The position numbers and the translations under genes are program-made. A stretch of 64,000 bases of DNA from Pseudomonas fluorescens Q2-87 (GTDB taxonomy: Bacteria > Pseudomonadota > Gammaproteobacteria > Pseudomonadales > Pseudomonadaceae): NCBI RefSeq assembly GCF_000281895.1, contig NZ_CM001558.1:2236556-2300555 (forward strand). Reading direction: 5' to 3'. The notes below the pieces were generated by a model that saw nothing but the letters and a program-made list of their open reading frames with translations, was not told the origin of the DNA and searched no databases. Shown here piece after piece: positions 56,041-64,000 of this stretch. Each line of letters opens with the position of its first letter. Position 1 is the stretch's first letter.

Positions 56041-57525
56041 ATGAACCAAGACGTCCCCAATACAGATACCAATCGCCGTCAATTGCTGCAGATCATCGCC
56101 GGGCTGTCGGACGGGGTGATGTTGATCGAAGTCGACCAGACCATTGCCTGGGCCAATGAAGCCGCCCTGGCCATGCACGGTGTCCAGGACATCAGTGAGC
56201 TGGGCGCCAATGCCAAGCAATACGCCCGCCGTTTCAACCTGCGCTATCGCAACAATCACCCGCTGACGGAGGATAACTACCCAATTGCCCGGGTCGCCCG
56301 TGGCGATGAGTTCAGCGATATCCTGGTGGAGGTGACGCCCGAGGCCGATCCGGATCGCACCTGGGTCCACCGGATCCGCAGCATGGTGTTGAGCGATCGC
56401 GGGGGCGAACCGGAATATCTCGTGCTGATTCTCAGTGACGCCACTGAATGGGCCAGCGCCGAACAGCGGTTCGAAAAGACCTTCGGCGCCAATCCGGCGC
56501 CGGCAGTGATTTGCCGTCTCAGCGACCTGCGCTACATCAAGGTCAACCAGGGTTTCCTGGAAATGACGGGCTACAGCCGCGACCAGGTGATCGGCCGTTC
56601 GGTGTATGAACTGGACGTGCTCGAAGCTGCGGAAAAACGTGACCTGGCCGTCGAGCGCCTGGGGCAGGGCGCGACCATCCCGCAAATGCAGGCCGAGCTT
56701 AAACTGCCCGATGGCGGGAGCAAGCAAGTGATTGTCGCCGGCCAGCCCCTGGACCTGCAGGACGAGGACTGCATGCTGTTTTCCTTCATGGACATGGAGC
56801 CGCGCCGCAAGGCTGAAACGGCGCTGCGCCAGAGCGAAGAGCGCTTTGCCAAGTCGTTCCGCCTGTCACCCGTACCGACCCTGGTGTGCAACGCCGAACA
56901 GCAGTTGATGGAAGTCAACGAAGCTTTTCTGCATACCACCGGTTATGCCAGCGAAGAACTGTTGGGCAAAACCGTGGAGGAAATCGGCTTTCTCGATAAG
57001 GATGCCAGGGACACGCTATTCGCCAGGCTGGAAAAGACTGCGGCTCTTTCAAAGCTCGACGTCAAGGTGCAAAAGAAGGAGGGGGAACTTATCGACTGCG
57101 AAGTCGCTGCCGATACGGTGCTGATCGAGGACAAGCCTTGTTACCTGCTAGTGTTGATGAACATCACCGAGCGCAAGCGCTCGGAGCTGGAGCTGGTGGC
57201 GGCTATCGAGGAGGTGATGAAGGATGCTTCCTGGTTCAGTCGGACCCTGATCGAGAAACTGGCCAACGTCAAAAGCATCAATGCCCAGGTGCCCAGTGCC
57301 TCGTTCACTGAATTGACGGCTCGGGAGCGCGACGTGCTGGGCCTGATTTGCCAGGGGCTGGCCGACAAGGAGATCGCCGCGCGCTTGAAGTTGGCACCCA
57401 ATACGGTACGCAACCATGTGGCGACGCTGTATTCGAAACTGGACGTTCATAGCCGCAGCGAGGCGATTGTCTGGGCTCGGGAGCGCGGGTTGTTCGCCAA
57501 TGAATGGCGGATGAAGGCACCATGA
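56041..57525 (+). CDS. PAS-domain LuxR-type transcriptional regulator
   Basis: A 494-residue soluble regulator with three PAS-like domains (about 15-140, 150-265 and 275-390, the last ending LVLMNITERKR). A short linker and a C-terminal LuxR/GerE helix-turn-helix follow (LTARERDVLGLICQGLADKEIAARLKLAPNTVRNHVATLYSKLDVHSRSEAIVWARERG). GGAG precedes the ATG. It probably senses a small molecule or redox state directly, without an obvious partner kinase. It lies 85 bases after the amidohydrolase gene but need not control it. Confidence 0.9.
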   Translation: MNQDVPNTDTNRRQLLQIIAGLSDGVMLIEVDQTIAWANEAALAMHGVQDISELGANAKQYARRFNLRYRNNHPLTEDNYPIARVARGDEFSDILVEVTPEADPDRTWVHRIRSMVLSDRGGEPEYLVLILSDATEWASAEQRFEKTFGANPAPAVICRLSDLRYIKVNQGFLEMTGYSRDQVIGRSVYELDVLEAAEKRDLAVERLGQGATIPQMQAELKLPDGGSKQVIVAGQPLDLQDEDCMLFSFMDMEPRRKAETALRQSEERFAKSFRLSPVPTLVCNAEQQLMEVNEAFLHTTGYASEELLGKTVEEIGFLDKDARDTLFARLEKTAALSKLDVKVQKKEGELIDCEVAADTVLIEDKPCYLLVLMNITERKRSELELVAAIEEVMKDASWFSRTLIEKLANVKSINAQVPSASFTELTARERDVLGLICQGLADKEIAARLKLAPNTVRNHVATLYSKLDVHSRSEAIVWARERGLFANEWRMKAP

Positions 57526-57764
57526 TAGCCAGTGCAAATGCACCTGGCATGCTGGTGCAAATTCGGGTTCTGCGTGTGGGTCGGGGTCCTTAGGCTGTCA
57601 GGGTGCGATATCGCTACGGATGTCGCGTCCCCATGAAACAGTCAAGGAATACGCCACAATGTGCATCGAACCCCGTAAGTGCGAGATCGACAGGACGTCC
57701 ATGCCTGCCCGGAAGTGGACGCTGTCCACCGTTCATTTGCGCCTTCGCAGCTGAGGTGCAACCC

Positions 57765-58010
57765 ATGACTCATCTGGCACCCTTGCGCACCCGCCTCGAA
57801 GAAAGCTTTACGCCGCTGGCCTGTGAATGCAGCCTCAACGGCGACGGCACCCTCACCGTACGCCTCTATCACCGCGAAAGCGGCGAAGTGGACCTGGTGG
57901 TGAGCGGCATGAGCCTGGACAGCGTCCGCTCCGATGAAAGCATTGCCAAGCTGATCGACGAGCTGCGCTACGAGCTGAAAAACACCCCGCTGCATCGTTC
58001 CGAGCCCTGA
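57765..58010 (+). CDS. DUF1652 family protein
   Basis: An 81-residue protein of the Pseudomonas-restricted DUF1652 family. It has the typical pattern RLEESFTPLACECSLNGDGTLTVRLYHRESGEVDLVVSG and IAKLIDELRYEL. GAGG lies seven bases before the ATG. It is small, soluble and of unknown role, convergent with the histidine kinase gene. Confidence 0.85.
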   Translation: MTHLAPLRTRLEESFTPLACECSLNGDGTLTVRLYHRESGEVDLVVSGMSLDSVRSDESIAKLIDELRYELKNTPLHRSEP

Positions 58011-58059
58011 GAATCCAGAATGGTTTGACAAGTAACCCTGTGTTCCTACGAGCCGGCCG

Positions 58060-59445
58060 TCACAACAATGTTGGCCGGCAATCGAGCGCCAGCCGCGCGC
58101 CGCCGTATTCACTGCTGTCCACTTCCAGCGTAAAGCCGTGCAAATTGACAATCGCCGCGACGATCGACAGGCCCAGGCCGAATCCGCCGTGCTGGCTGCT
58201 GCCCTCGGCGCGGTAGAAACGACGAAACACGGCCTTGCGCTCTGTCTCGGGAATGCCGGGGCCGGAATCGAGTACTTCGATGCGCGTGCTGTCACCCTGA
58301 TCGACCCCCCGCAGAATCACACGGCCCCCCGTCGGGGTGAACTTGATCGAATTGCTCAGCAGGTTCGACACGGCCTCGAACAGCAGCGCCCTGTCGCCAT
58401 TGAGCAGGGGCAGGCTGTCAGGTACTTCCAGCACGAAGGTCAATTCGCGCTCCTCGGCCAGCGGCAGGTAGAAATCATGCAGCTCCAGCAATAACTGCAA
58501 GGGATCGAGGCGCACGAAACCCGAGCGTCGTTGCTGGTCTTCCAGTTCGGAAATGCGCAGCAAGCCACGAAACCGCGCCATCAGGGTATCGGTCTCGGCA
58601 ATCACCTGGTCCATCTGCAACGCCTCGGGCGAGCCGTCCGCAGCTTCTTGCTGGATGCGGTACAACTGAGCGCGCAAGCGGGTCAGGGGCGTGCGCAGGT
58701 CATGGGCAATGTTGTCGCACACGCCCTTGACCTCGTTCATCAAGCGTTCGATGCGATCGAGCATGGCATTGACGATCGCCGCCAGCATGTCCAATTCATC
58801 GCGCCGGCTCGACAGTGGCAGGCGATGGGTCAGGTCTCCGGCGACGATGGCCTCGGCACTGGCCTGCAACTGGCGAATACGTTGCAGCGGGCGACGGCGC
58901 AGCAGGTGCCAGCCGGCAATGCCCGGGAGGATCGTCAGCGACACGCCCCAGAACAACGCGTGGAGGATGATGCGTGTCACGGCGAACAGCGAGCCGTTGT
59001 CCCGCGCCAGGACCAGCCAGCGTCCGTCCTGGGTCCGGGTGGCCACTGCATCACAACTGTCGGAAGGCACGCTGGGGTCATCGGAATCGATACAACCGCC
59101 GAGCATATGAATCTTGCCGTCCAGCGGCAGGTCCCCAGGGATTTGCTGGATCGGGCCGCTCAGGTGGCGCAGTTGCGGATCGAACAGGCCATAGGCATCG
59201 ACGCCGCGCTCGTCCAGCGTCAGGCTGGCCATGAGCGCATCGTCCAGTTGTTCGCCATGGATCCGCGCGAACAGATGCTGGCGTTGCATCAGGGAGTGCT
59301 TGGCCAGGCTGTCGAGGTAGCCGAACACTTCGTAGTACATCACCCCCATCAGGATCGCGCTCCAGATCACGAACAGTGAACTGTACAGCGCGAGCAAGCG
59401 GCTGCTGGAGGAGCGCCAGCCCTTAGCGGGGTTCAGCAATGACAT
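58060..59445 (-). CDS. OmpR-type two-component sensor histidine kinase
   Basis: A 461-residue membrane kinase. Transmembrane segment near residues 17-38, a periplasmic domain of about 115 residues containing a possible disulfide pair (Cys118, Cys131), second transmembrane segment near 160-180, HAMP linker (RRPLQRIRQLQASAEAIVAGDLTHRLP), HisKA with His248 (CDNIAHDLRTPLTRLR) and HATPase with N (SNLLSNSIKFTP), G1 (DSGPGIP) and G2 (GGFGLGLSI) boxes. Its start overlaps the end of the response regulator by 23 bases. The signal is unknown. Confidence 0.93.
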   Translation of the reverse strand: MSLLNPAKGWRSSSSRLLALYSSLFVIWSAILMGVMYYEVFGYLDSLAKHSLMQRQHLFARIHGEQLDDALMASLTLDERGVDAYGLFDPQLRHLSGPIQQIPGDLPLDGKIHMLGGCIDSDDPSVPSDSCDAVATRTQDGRWLVLARDNGSLFAVTRIILHALFWGVSLTILPGIAGWHLLRRRPLQRIRQLQASAEAIVAGDLTHRLPLSSRRDELDMLAAIVNAMLDRIERLMNEVKGVCDNIAHDLRTPLTRLRAQLYRIQQEAADGSPEALQMDQVIAETDTLMARFRGLLRISELEDQQRRSGFVRLDPLQLLLELHDFYLPLAEERELTFVLEVPDSLPLLNGDRALLFEAVSNLLSNSIKFTPTGGRVILRGVDQGDSTRIEVLDSGPGIPETERKAVFRRFYRAEGSSQHGGFGLGLSIVAAIVNLHGFTLEVDSSEYGGARLALDCRPTLL

Positions 59446-60106
59446 AGCCGGAACCCCGCACGGTGCGAATCAGCGGGTCCAGGCCTGGCGGGTCGATCTT
59501 CTTGCGCAGGCGGCCGATGTGGACGTCGATCAGGTTGGTGCCGGGGTCGAAGTGGTAGCCCCAGACTTCTTCGAAAATCATCATGCGCGACAGAATCTGA
59601 CCGCTGTTGCGCATCAGGAACTCGAGCAGCTTGTATTCGGTGGGCAGCAGGCTGAGCAACTGGCCGTTGCGGCTGGCTTCGCGGCTGATCAGGTTCAGTT
59701 CGAGGTCAGCCACCCGCAGGACGGTTTCCGGTTCCCGGGCACCGTTGTTGCGCCGAAGCAGCACTTCGACCCGGGCGGCCATTTCGTCGGTGGCGAACGG
59801 CTTGGTCAGGTAATCGTCGCCACCGGCCCGCAGGCCGCGGACCCGCTCGTCGACATCGGAAAGGGCGCTGATCATCAGGATCGGCGTGGCCACGCCCATG
59901 GTCCGCAGCGTGGTGACGATCACCAGGCCGTCGAGCTCGGGCAGCATGCGGTCGAGGGTGATCAGGTCGTAGTCACCGCTTACCGCGCGTTCCAGGCCCT
60001 CGCGGCCATTGTCGACCCAGTCGACGTCCAGGCCGTTGCGGGTCAGCTCGGCGACGATTTCACGGGCGGTCACGGCGTCGTCTTCAATGGTCAGGATGCG
60101 GTTCAT
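59423..60106 (-). CDS. OmpR/PhoB family response regulator
   Basis: A 227-residue regulator. The receiver domain has the phosphoacceptor Asp52 (LITLDRMLPELDG) and the switch lysine in YLTKPF. The C-terminal winged helix ends FDPGTNLIDVHIGRLRKKIDPPGLDPLIRTVRGSGYVI. It is paired with the overlapping kinase gene, and divergent from hcnABC. Control of hcn by this pair is not established; hcn is known to depend on ANR and Gac/Rsm. Confidence 0.95.
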   Translation of the reverse strand: MNRILTIEDDAVTAREIVAELTRNGLDVDWVDNGREGLERAVSGDYDLITLDRMLPELDGLVIVTTLRTMGVATPILMISALSDVDERVRGLRAGGDDYLTKPFATDEMAARVEVLLRRNNGAREPETVLRVADLELNLISREASRNGQLLSLLPTEYKLLEFLMRNSGQILSRMMIFEEVWGYHFDPGTNLIDVHIGRLRKKIDPPGLDPLIRTVRGSGYVIAEPR

Positions 60107-60208
60107 GGGCGGTACCGTGTTGGGAAGTTGGAGCTATTGCGCTGCATTCTGCCAAAGAATACCTGTCGGCTTTCTGAAAAAAAGTTCATGGGCCGGCAAG
60201 CGGATTCA

Positions 60209-60222
60209 CTGGCCTGGATCAA
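60209..60222 (+). promoter_or_regulatory. ANR/FNR-like box of the hcn promoter
   Basis: CTGGCCTGGATCAA closely matches the TTGGC-N4-ATCAA anaerobox described for the P. protegens hcnA promoter. A TAACAT -10-like hexamer at 60244-60249 puts the start of transcription near 60256, so the box centre is at about -41, the normal place for ANR activation. Low oxygen should therefore switch on hcnABC. Confidence 0.65.
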
Positions 60223-60380
60223 CACTTGGTCACAAATAATCCCTAACATCCATTTCGTGCGCACTACTATGTTGCGTCTGTCGCCCTGCGTTGGCGCATC
60301 GCCGCTACCGGGAACCGATGCAAACCGAAGGGCGTGCCGCAAGGAGCCGAAGCCCCTCTGAACCTTCAAGGAAGAGCAGC

Positions 60381-60707
60381 ATGATTCAACCTCAAGAACT
60401 TCTGTGCCGCAAATTTGATATCCAGCCCTTGGCACGGGCCGACATGACGGTGCGCCTGGATGGGCAGGCCGTCAACGCCGCCCAGGGTGAAACCGTCCTC
60501 TCTGTCATCCAGTCCCTGGGGCAACGCCAGGTGGCTCGCAACGATCACGACCAGATCAGCGGCGCCTATTGCGGCATGGGCGTATGCCAGTGCTGCCTGG
60601 TCAGGATCGACGGACGCCACAAGCGCCGCGCCTGCCAGACCCTGGTTCGTCCCGGCATGCAGATCGAAACCCGTGCCAACCGCATCACCGGGACGGAGGC
60701 GCCATGA
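60381..60707 (+). CDS. hcnA: Hydrogen cyanide synthase subunit HcnA
   Basis: A 108-residue [2Fe-2S] protein. Ligands are Cys64, Cys69 and Cys72 (YCGMGVCQCCLV) with a further Cys85 (RRACQT). The motif ISGAYCGMGVCQCCLVRIDGRHKRRACQ is that of HcnA and related opine/hydroxyproline dehydrogenase gamma subunits. AAGGAAG precedes the ATG and includes a GGA that RsmA could cover. The stop overlaps hcnB. It carries electrons in the oxidation of glycine to HCN and CO2 at the membrane. Confidence 0.92.
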   Translation: MIQPQELLCRKFDIQPLARADMTVRLDGQAVNAAQGETVLSVIQSLGQRQVARNDHDQISGAYCGMGVCQCCLVRIDGRHKRRACQTLVRPGMQIETRANRITGTEAP

Positions 60708-62122
60708 ACCTCGATCCGGTCATTGTCGGCGGTGGGCCGGCGGGTATGGCGGCGGCCATTGAGCTGGCCAGCCACGGAGTACGCAGCACCTTGCTCGAGG
60801 AAGCGCCGCGCCTGGGTGGCGTCGTGTATCGCGGACCGCTGCGCGATGGCGTGAACCTGGATTACCTGGGGCCGCGCTACAACGAAGCCCTGGACAAACT
60901 TCACGGCACGTTCCAGCGCCACGCTGCCTTGATCGACGTGCGCACGAGCAGCCGTGTCGTCGGTGCCGAGGGGTTCCGGGCATTGATGTTGCTGGACGCC
61001 GACGAGCGCCTGCGTGAGATTGCCTATTCCCACCTGGTCCTGGCCGCCGGTTGTCATGAACGCAGCGTGCCGTTTCCGGGCTGGACGCTGCCGGGCGTAA
61101 TGATGCTTGGTGGCCTGCAATTGCAGATCAAGAGTGGGGCGGTCAAGCCGCCGGGGCCGGTAGTGATCGCTGGCACCGGGCCGTTGCTGCCATTGGTGGC
61201 TTGCCAGCTGCACGCTGCGGGCGTGGCGGTGGCCGGGGTCTACGAGGCCTGCACGTTCGGCAGGATCGCCAAGGAAAGCCTGGCGCTGTTGAACAAACCG
61301 CAGTTGTTTCTCGACGGCTTGAGCATGCTGGCCTATCTCAAGCTCAATCGAATTCCCATGCGCTACGGCTGGGGCGTCGTGCAGGCTGACGGTGAAGGGG
61401 AGTTGAGTATCGTCACCGTGGCGCCATATTCCACTGCCTGGGTGCCCGATCTCAAGCGCGCCGAACAGGTGCCGGCCCAGACCCTGGCGGTTGGCTACGG
61501 GTTTATCCCGCGCACTCAATTGAGCCAGCAGATGGGTCTGGAGCATGGCTTCAGCGAGGACGGCTATTTGCGGGCCGTGGCCGATGCCTGGCAGCAGAGC
61601 AGCGAGGCGCATATCCACCTCGCCGGTGACATGGGCGGGATTCGTGGTGGAGAGGCCGCCATGTTGAGCGGACGTATCGCGGCGCTGTCGGTGCTGATGC
61701 AACGCAACGTACTGGATTCGTCCACCGCCCTTGAGCACCGCGAGCGGTACCAGGCGCAGCTTGACCGAATTGTCCGCTTCCGCGCTGCCGTGGATCGCTA
61801 CACCCAGCGTGGCGCCGGGCAAACCGCATTGCCGGCCGCCGATACGGTGATCTGCCGCTGCGAGCACGCCACTCGCGCCGACATCGACCGCGCCTTGGAA
61901 CAGGGCGTGCAGGACATGGCCAGCCTGAAGATGCGCACCCGCGTGAGCATGGGCGATTGCCAAGGGCGGATGTGCGTCGGTTATTGCAGCGACCGGTTGC
62001 GCGAAGCCACGGGACGTGCCGATGTCGGCTGGCTGCGGCCACGCTTTCCCATCGATCCGATTCCCTTCTCAGCTTTCCAGAACGTTGGCTCGGAGGCTAT
62101 TTCCCATGACCCAGCACTATGA
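60704..62122 (+). CDS. hcnB: Hydrogen cyanide synthase subunit HcnB
   Basis: A 472-residue FAD/NAD(P)-type oxidoreductase. N-terminal FAD motif VGGGPAGMAAAIELASHG, second nucleotide motif IAGTGPLLPLVACQL, VGYGFIPRTQLSQQMGLEHGF and HLAGDMGGIRGGEAAMLSG. The C-terminus has a BFD-like [2Fe-2S] region (VICRCEHATRADID and MGDCQGRMCVGYCS). These blocks match HcnB of cyanogenic pseudomonads as I know it. It is coupled to hcnA by an ATGA overlap and overlaps hcnC by 17 bases. Confidence 0.92.
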   Translation: MNLDPVIVGGGPAGMAAAIELASHGVRSTLLEEAPRLGGVVYRGPLRDGVNLDYLGPRYNEALDKLHGTFQRHAALIDVRTSSRVVGAEGFRALMLLDADERLREIAYSHLVLAAGCHERSVPFPGWTLPGVMMLGGLQLQIKSGAVKPPGPVVIAGTGPLLPLVACQLHAAGVAVAGVYEACTFGRIAKESLALLNKPQLFLDGLSMLAYLKLNRIPMRYGWGVVQADGEGELSIVTVAPYSTAWVPDLKRAEQVPAQTLAVGYGFIPRTQLSQQMGLEHGFSEDGYLRAVADAWQQSSEAHIHLAGDMGGIRGGEAAMLSGRIAALSVLMQRNVLDSSTALEHRERYQAQLDRIVRFRAAVDRYTQRGAGQTALPAADTVICRCEHATRADIDRALEQGVQDMASLKMRTRVSMGDCQGRMCVGYCSDRLREATGRADVGWLRPRFPIDPIPFSAFQNVGSEAISHDPAL

Positions 62123-63368
62123 CGTGATCATCGCCGGTGGCGGTGTGATCGGGGCCTCCTGTGCCTATCAACTGTCCAAGCGCACGCACCTGAAAATCGC
62201 CCTGATCGACGCCAAGCGGCCCGGCAACGCCACCCGCGCTTCGGCCGGCGGCTTGTGGGCTATCGGCGAGTCCGTGGGCTTGGGTTGCGGGGTGATTTTC
62301 TTTCGCATGATGTCCGCCGACCGCAAGCGCAAGACCCAGGGCAGCGCCGTGGCGGTGGATGCCAGCACGCCACATATCCTGCCCCAGTCCTTCTTCGATT
62401 TCGCCCTTCAGTCCAACGCCATGTATCCCCAGTTGCACCGTGAGCTGCTGGAAAACCATGGGATGGACTGCAAGTTCGAGCGGACCGGGCTCAAGTTCGT
62501 GATTTACGACGACGAGGATCGTTTGTACGCCGAGCACATTGTCGCGTGCATCCCGCACCTGGCGGACCAGGTGCGCTGGCTGGACCAGGCCGCCTTGCGC
62601 GAGGCCGAGCCGAGTGTCAGCCATGAGGCCCGCGGTGCGCTGGAGTTTCTCTGTGACCATCAGGTCAGCCCGTTTCGCCTGGCTGATGCCTACACCGAAG
62701 GCGCGCGGCAGAACGGTGTCGATATTTTCTTCAACACCAACGTCACCGAGGTCTTGCGCGAGGGCACGCGGGTCACGGGCGTGGAAACCGCCGAGGCGGG
62801 GACTTTCCATTGCCGGACGCTGATCAACGCCGCCGGCGCTTGGGCGGCGGACCTGAGCGAGCAGGCCACCGGCGTGCGGATCCCGGTCAAGCCGGTCAAG
62901 GGCCAGATCCTGCTGACCGAACGCATGCCGAAAATCCTCAACGGCTGCCTGACCACCAGCGACTGCTACGTGGCGCAGAAAGACAATGGCGAAATCCTCA
63001 TCGGCAGCACCACCGAAGACAAGGGATTCGACGTGACCACCACCTACCCCGAGATCGAAGGGCTGGTGCAAGGCGCGGTGCGCTGTATCCCGCAATTGGC
63101 TGACATCAACCTGAAACGCACCTGGGCCGGCCTGCGTCCGGGCTCTCCCGATGAGTTGCCGATCCTGGGGCCGATGTGCGGCGTGGAAGGCTACCTCAAC
63201 GCCTGCGGCCATTTCCGCACCGGCATCCTGACCTCGGCCATCACCGGAGTGCTGCTGGACAAACTGGTGAACAACGAACCGCTGCCGCTGGACATCACAC
63301 CTTTCCTGGCGGATCGCTTCGAAGTCGCACCGATGGCCGTCGGACCGAAGGAAGTGGAACTGGCCTGA
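62106..63368 (+). CDS. hcnC: Hydrogen cyanide synthase subunit HcnC
   Basis: A 420-residue DAO-type FAD oxidoreductase. FAD motif IIAGGGVIGASCAYQLS, then RPGNATRASAGGLWAIGESVGLGCGVIFFRMM, VKPVKGQILLTERMP and the C-terminal GLRPGSPDELPILGP, ACGHFRTGILTSA block. The length (417-420) and sequence match HcnC, the glycine-oxidising subunit. The three genes together form the membrane-bound cyanide synthase. I considered hydroxyproline or opine dehydrogenase but the strong match to HcnB/HcnC favours cyanide synthase. Confidence 0.92.
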   Translation: MTQHYDVIIAGGGVIGASCAYQLSKRTHLKIALIDAKRPGNATRASAGGLWAIGESVGLGCGVIFFRMMSADRKRKTQGSAVAVDASTPHILPQSFFDFALQSNAMYPQLHRELLENHGMDCKFERTGLKFVIYDDEDRLYAEHIVACIPHLADQVRWLDQAALREAEPSVSHEARGALEFLCDHQVSPFRLADAYTEGARQNGVDIFFNTNVTEVLREGTRVTGVETAEAGTFHCRTLINAAGAWAADLSEQATGVRIPVKPVKGQILLTERMPKILNGCLTTSDCYVAQKDNGEILIGSTTEDKGFDVTTTYPEIEGLVQGAVRCIPQLADINLKRTWAGLRPGSPDELPILGPMCGVEGYLNACGHFRTGILTSAITGVLLDKLVNNEPLPLDITPFLADRFEVAPMAVGPKEVELA

Positions 63369-63467
63369 AGGGACCCAATGAAGGACCTGAGGTGAACACA
63401 ATCCCACAGTCATCCGCAAATGGACTGTGGGGTCGTGCACGAATCTGCCCAACAGCCACCGTCACCC

Positions 63468-63586
63468 GTGGCGAGGGAGCTTGCTCCCGCTGGGGCGCGA
63501 AGCGGCCCTGAGACCTGGCGACCCGGTGTGTCAGGCAATTGATTGGGGCTGCTGCGCTGCCCAGCGGGAGCAAGCGCCCTCGCCAC
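63468..63586. repeat. REPIN, family 2
   Basis: Inverted pair of family-2 cores in the 297-base gap between hcnC and the convergent RpiR-type gene. The right arm has the AAGCGCCCTCG variant. No U-rich terminator is visible, so the hairpin may also protect or end the hcn transcript. Confidence 0.85.
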
Positions 63587-63665
63587 AAGGGCGAGGGTGA
63601 GTCCAGCCTGCCGATCAGTTTCATCGCTTTTCCTTCAGCGGTTGGTTACAGGGTGGGACGAGGCG

Positions 63666-64000
63666 TTAATCCTCGAACCCTACCTGTTCATGAATTTCAT
63701 CGACCTTGAGCTCCAGCCGGTACGCCACGGCGATGAACAATGCCTGGCACAAGCACAGGGTGGCGCTCAAGGAACGGAAGGCGAACGAACTGCCCTCGTT
63801 CACCAGCAGCACCGCATTGGCCCGCTTGGCCAGGGGTGACAGGTTGCTGTCGGTGATAATCAACGTCTTGGCCTGGTGGTGCTGGGCGATGCGCAGGCAG
63901 TGCTGGGTTTCCTTGCCGTAGGGTGTGAAGCTGATGGCGATGACCAGGTCGTTGGCCCGCACGCTGCGCATCTGCTCCCGATAGCTGCCGCCCAGGCCGG
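63666..64000 (-). CDS. MurR/RpiR family transcriptional regulator, C-terminal part
   Basis: The last 111 residues of a gene cut by the right edge. The visible part is a sugar-isomerase (SIS) domain: NDLVIAISFTPYGKETQHCLRIAQHHQAKTLIITDSNLSPLAKRANAVLLVNEG. The SIS fold with a regulator-like C-terminal segment is typical of the RpiR/HexR family, whose N-terminal helix-turn-helix would lie outside the window. A stand-alone SIS isomerase is the alternative. Confidence 0.8.
   Translation of the reverse strand, partial: GLGGSYREQMRSVRANDLVIAISFTPYGKETQHCLRIAQHHQAKTLIITDSNLSPLAKRANAVLLVNEGSSFAFRSLSATLCLCQALFIAVAYRLELKVDEIHEQVGFED

Noticed and set aside
60381..63368. D-hydroxyproline or opine dehydrogenase complex
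   Set aside because: The three-subunit layout is shared, but sequence blocks in the second and third proteins, the lengths and the ANR-like promoter box fit hcnABC better, and no hydroxyproline epimerase or related genes are adjacent.

Overview
The window is a piece of a high-GC Pseudomonas chromosome, most likely from the P. fluorescens complex. I infer this from the gene content (hcnABC, bkdR/bkdA1A2B/lpdV, lexA2-imuA-imuB-dnaE2, an OprD porin, a DUF1652 protein) and from many copies of two Pseudomonas-type REP/REPIN palindromes. Gene order is dense, with frequent ATGA start/stop overlaps. I see no rRNA, tRNA, CRISPR array, transposase or prophage. Both end genes are cut by the window edges.

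Layout. 1-3.2 kb: partial MHS-type MFS transporter, GMC oxidoreductase and a divergent LysR regulator. 3.4-8.7 kb: a three-gene export cassette (lipoprotein cytochrome c, Tat-signal aldonolactone-oxidase-like flavoprotein, Tat-signal PLP alanine-racemase-fold protein), then an SphA/MetA-like outer-membrane protein divergent from an AraC regulator. 8.7-16.2 kb: a GntR/HutC regulator behind a perfect 18-bp palindrome, followed by an AprA-like flavoprotein, an AprB-like ferredoxin, a sulfonate/nitrate-type ABC transporter, a HEAT-repeat protein and a DUF971 protein. This is the best candidate for a poorly described pathway. 16.7-22.5 kb: the SOS mutagenesis cassette lexA2-imuA-imuB-dnaE2. 22.6-26.2 kb: hybrid histidine kinase, small acidic protein, ilvE. 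26.4-32.1 kb: branched-chain keto-acid dehydrogenase operon and its divergent Lrp-type regulator bkdR. 32.2-34.1 kb: persulfide-dioxygenase-like hydrolase divergent from a TauE/SafE exporter.

34.1-41.3 kb: a hexuronate oxidation locus on the minus strand (OprD porin, uronate dehydrogenase, SMP-30 lactonase, TRAP transporter PQM, aldose-1-epimerase-like protein). 42-44.8 kb: EmrAB-like MFS/HlyD efflux pair. 44.9-56 kb: reductive pyrimidine degradation genes (RutR-like TetR, PreA, PreT, dihydropyrimidinase, NCS1 permease, N-carbamoyl-beta-alanine amidohydrolase). Two tandem RHS-core genes with different C-terminal tips sit between the regulator and preA. 56-60.1 kb: PAS-LuxR regulator, DUF1652 protein, an OmpR-type two-component pair. 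60.2-63.4 kb: hydrogen cyanide synthase hcnABC with an ANR/FNR-like promoter box. 63.7-64 kb: partial RpiR-type regulator.

Taken together the window describes a soil or rhizosphere bacterium that takes up and oxidises plant-derived uronates, pyrimidines and branched-chain amino acids, handles reactive and organic sulfur, carries an inducible mutagenic polymerase, and makes cyanide.
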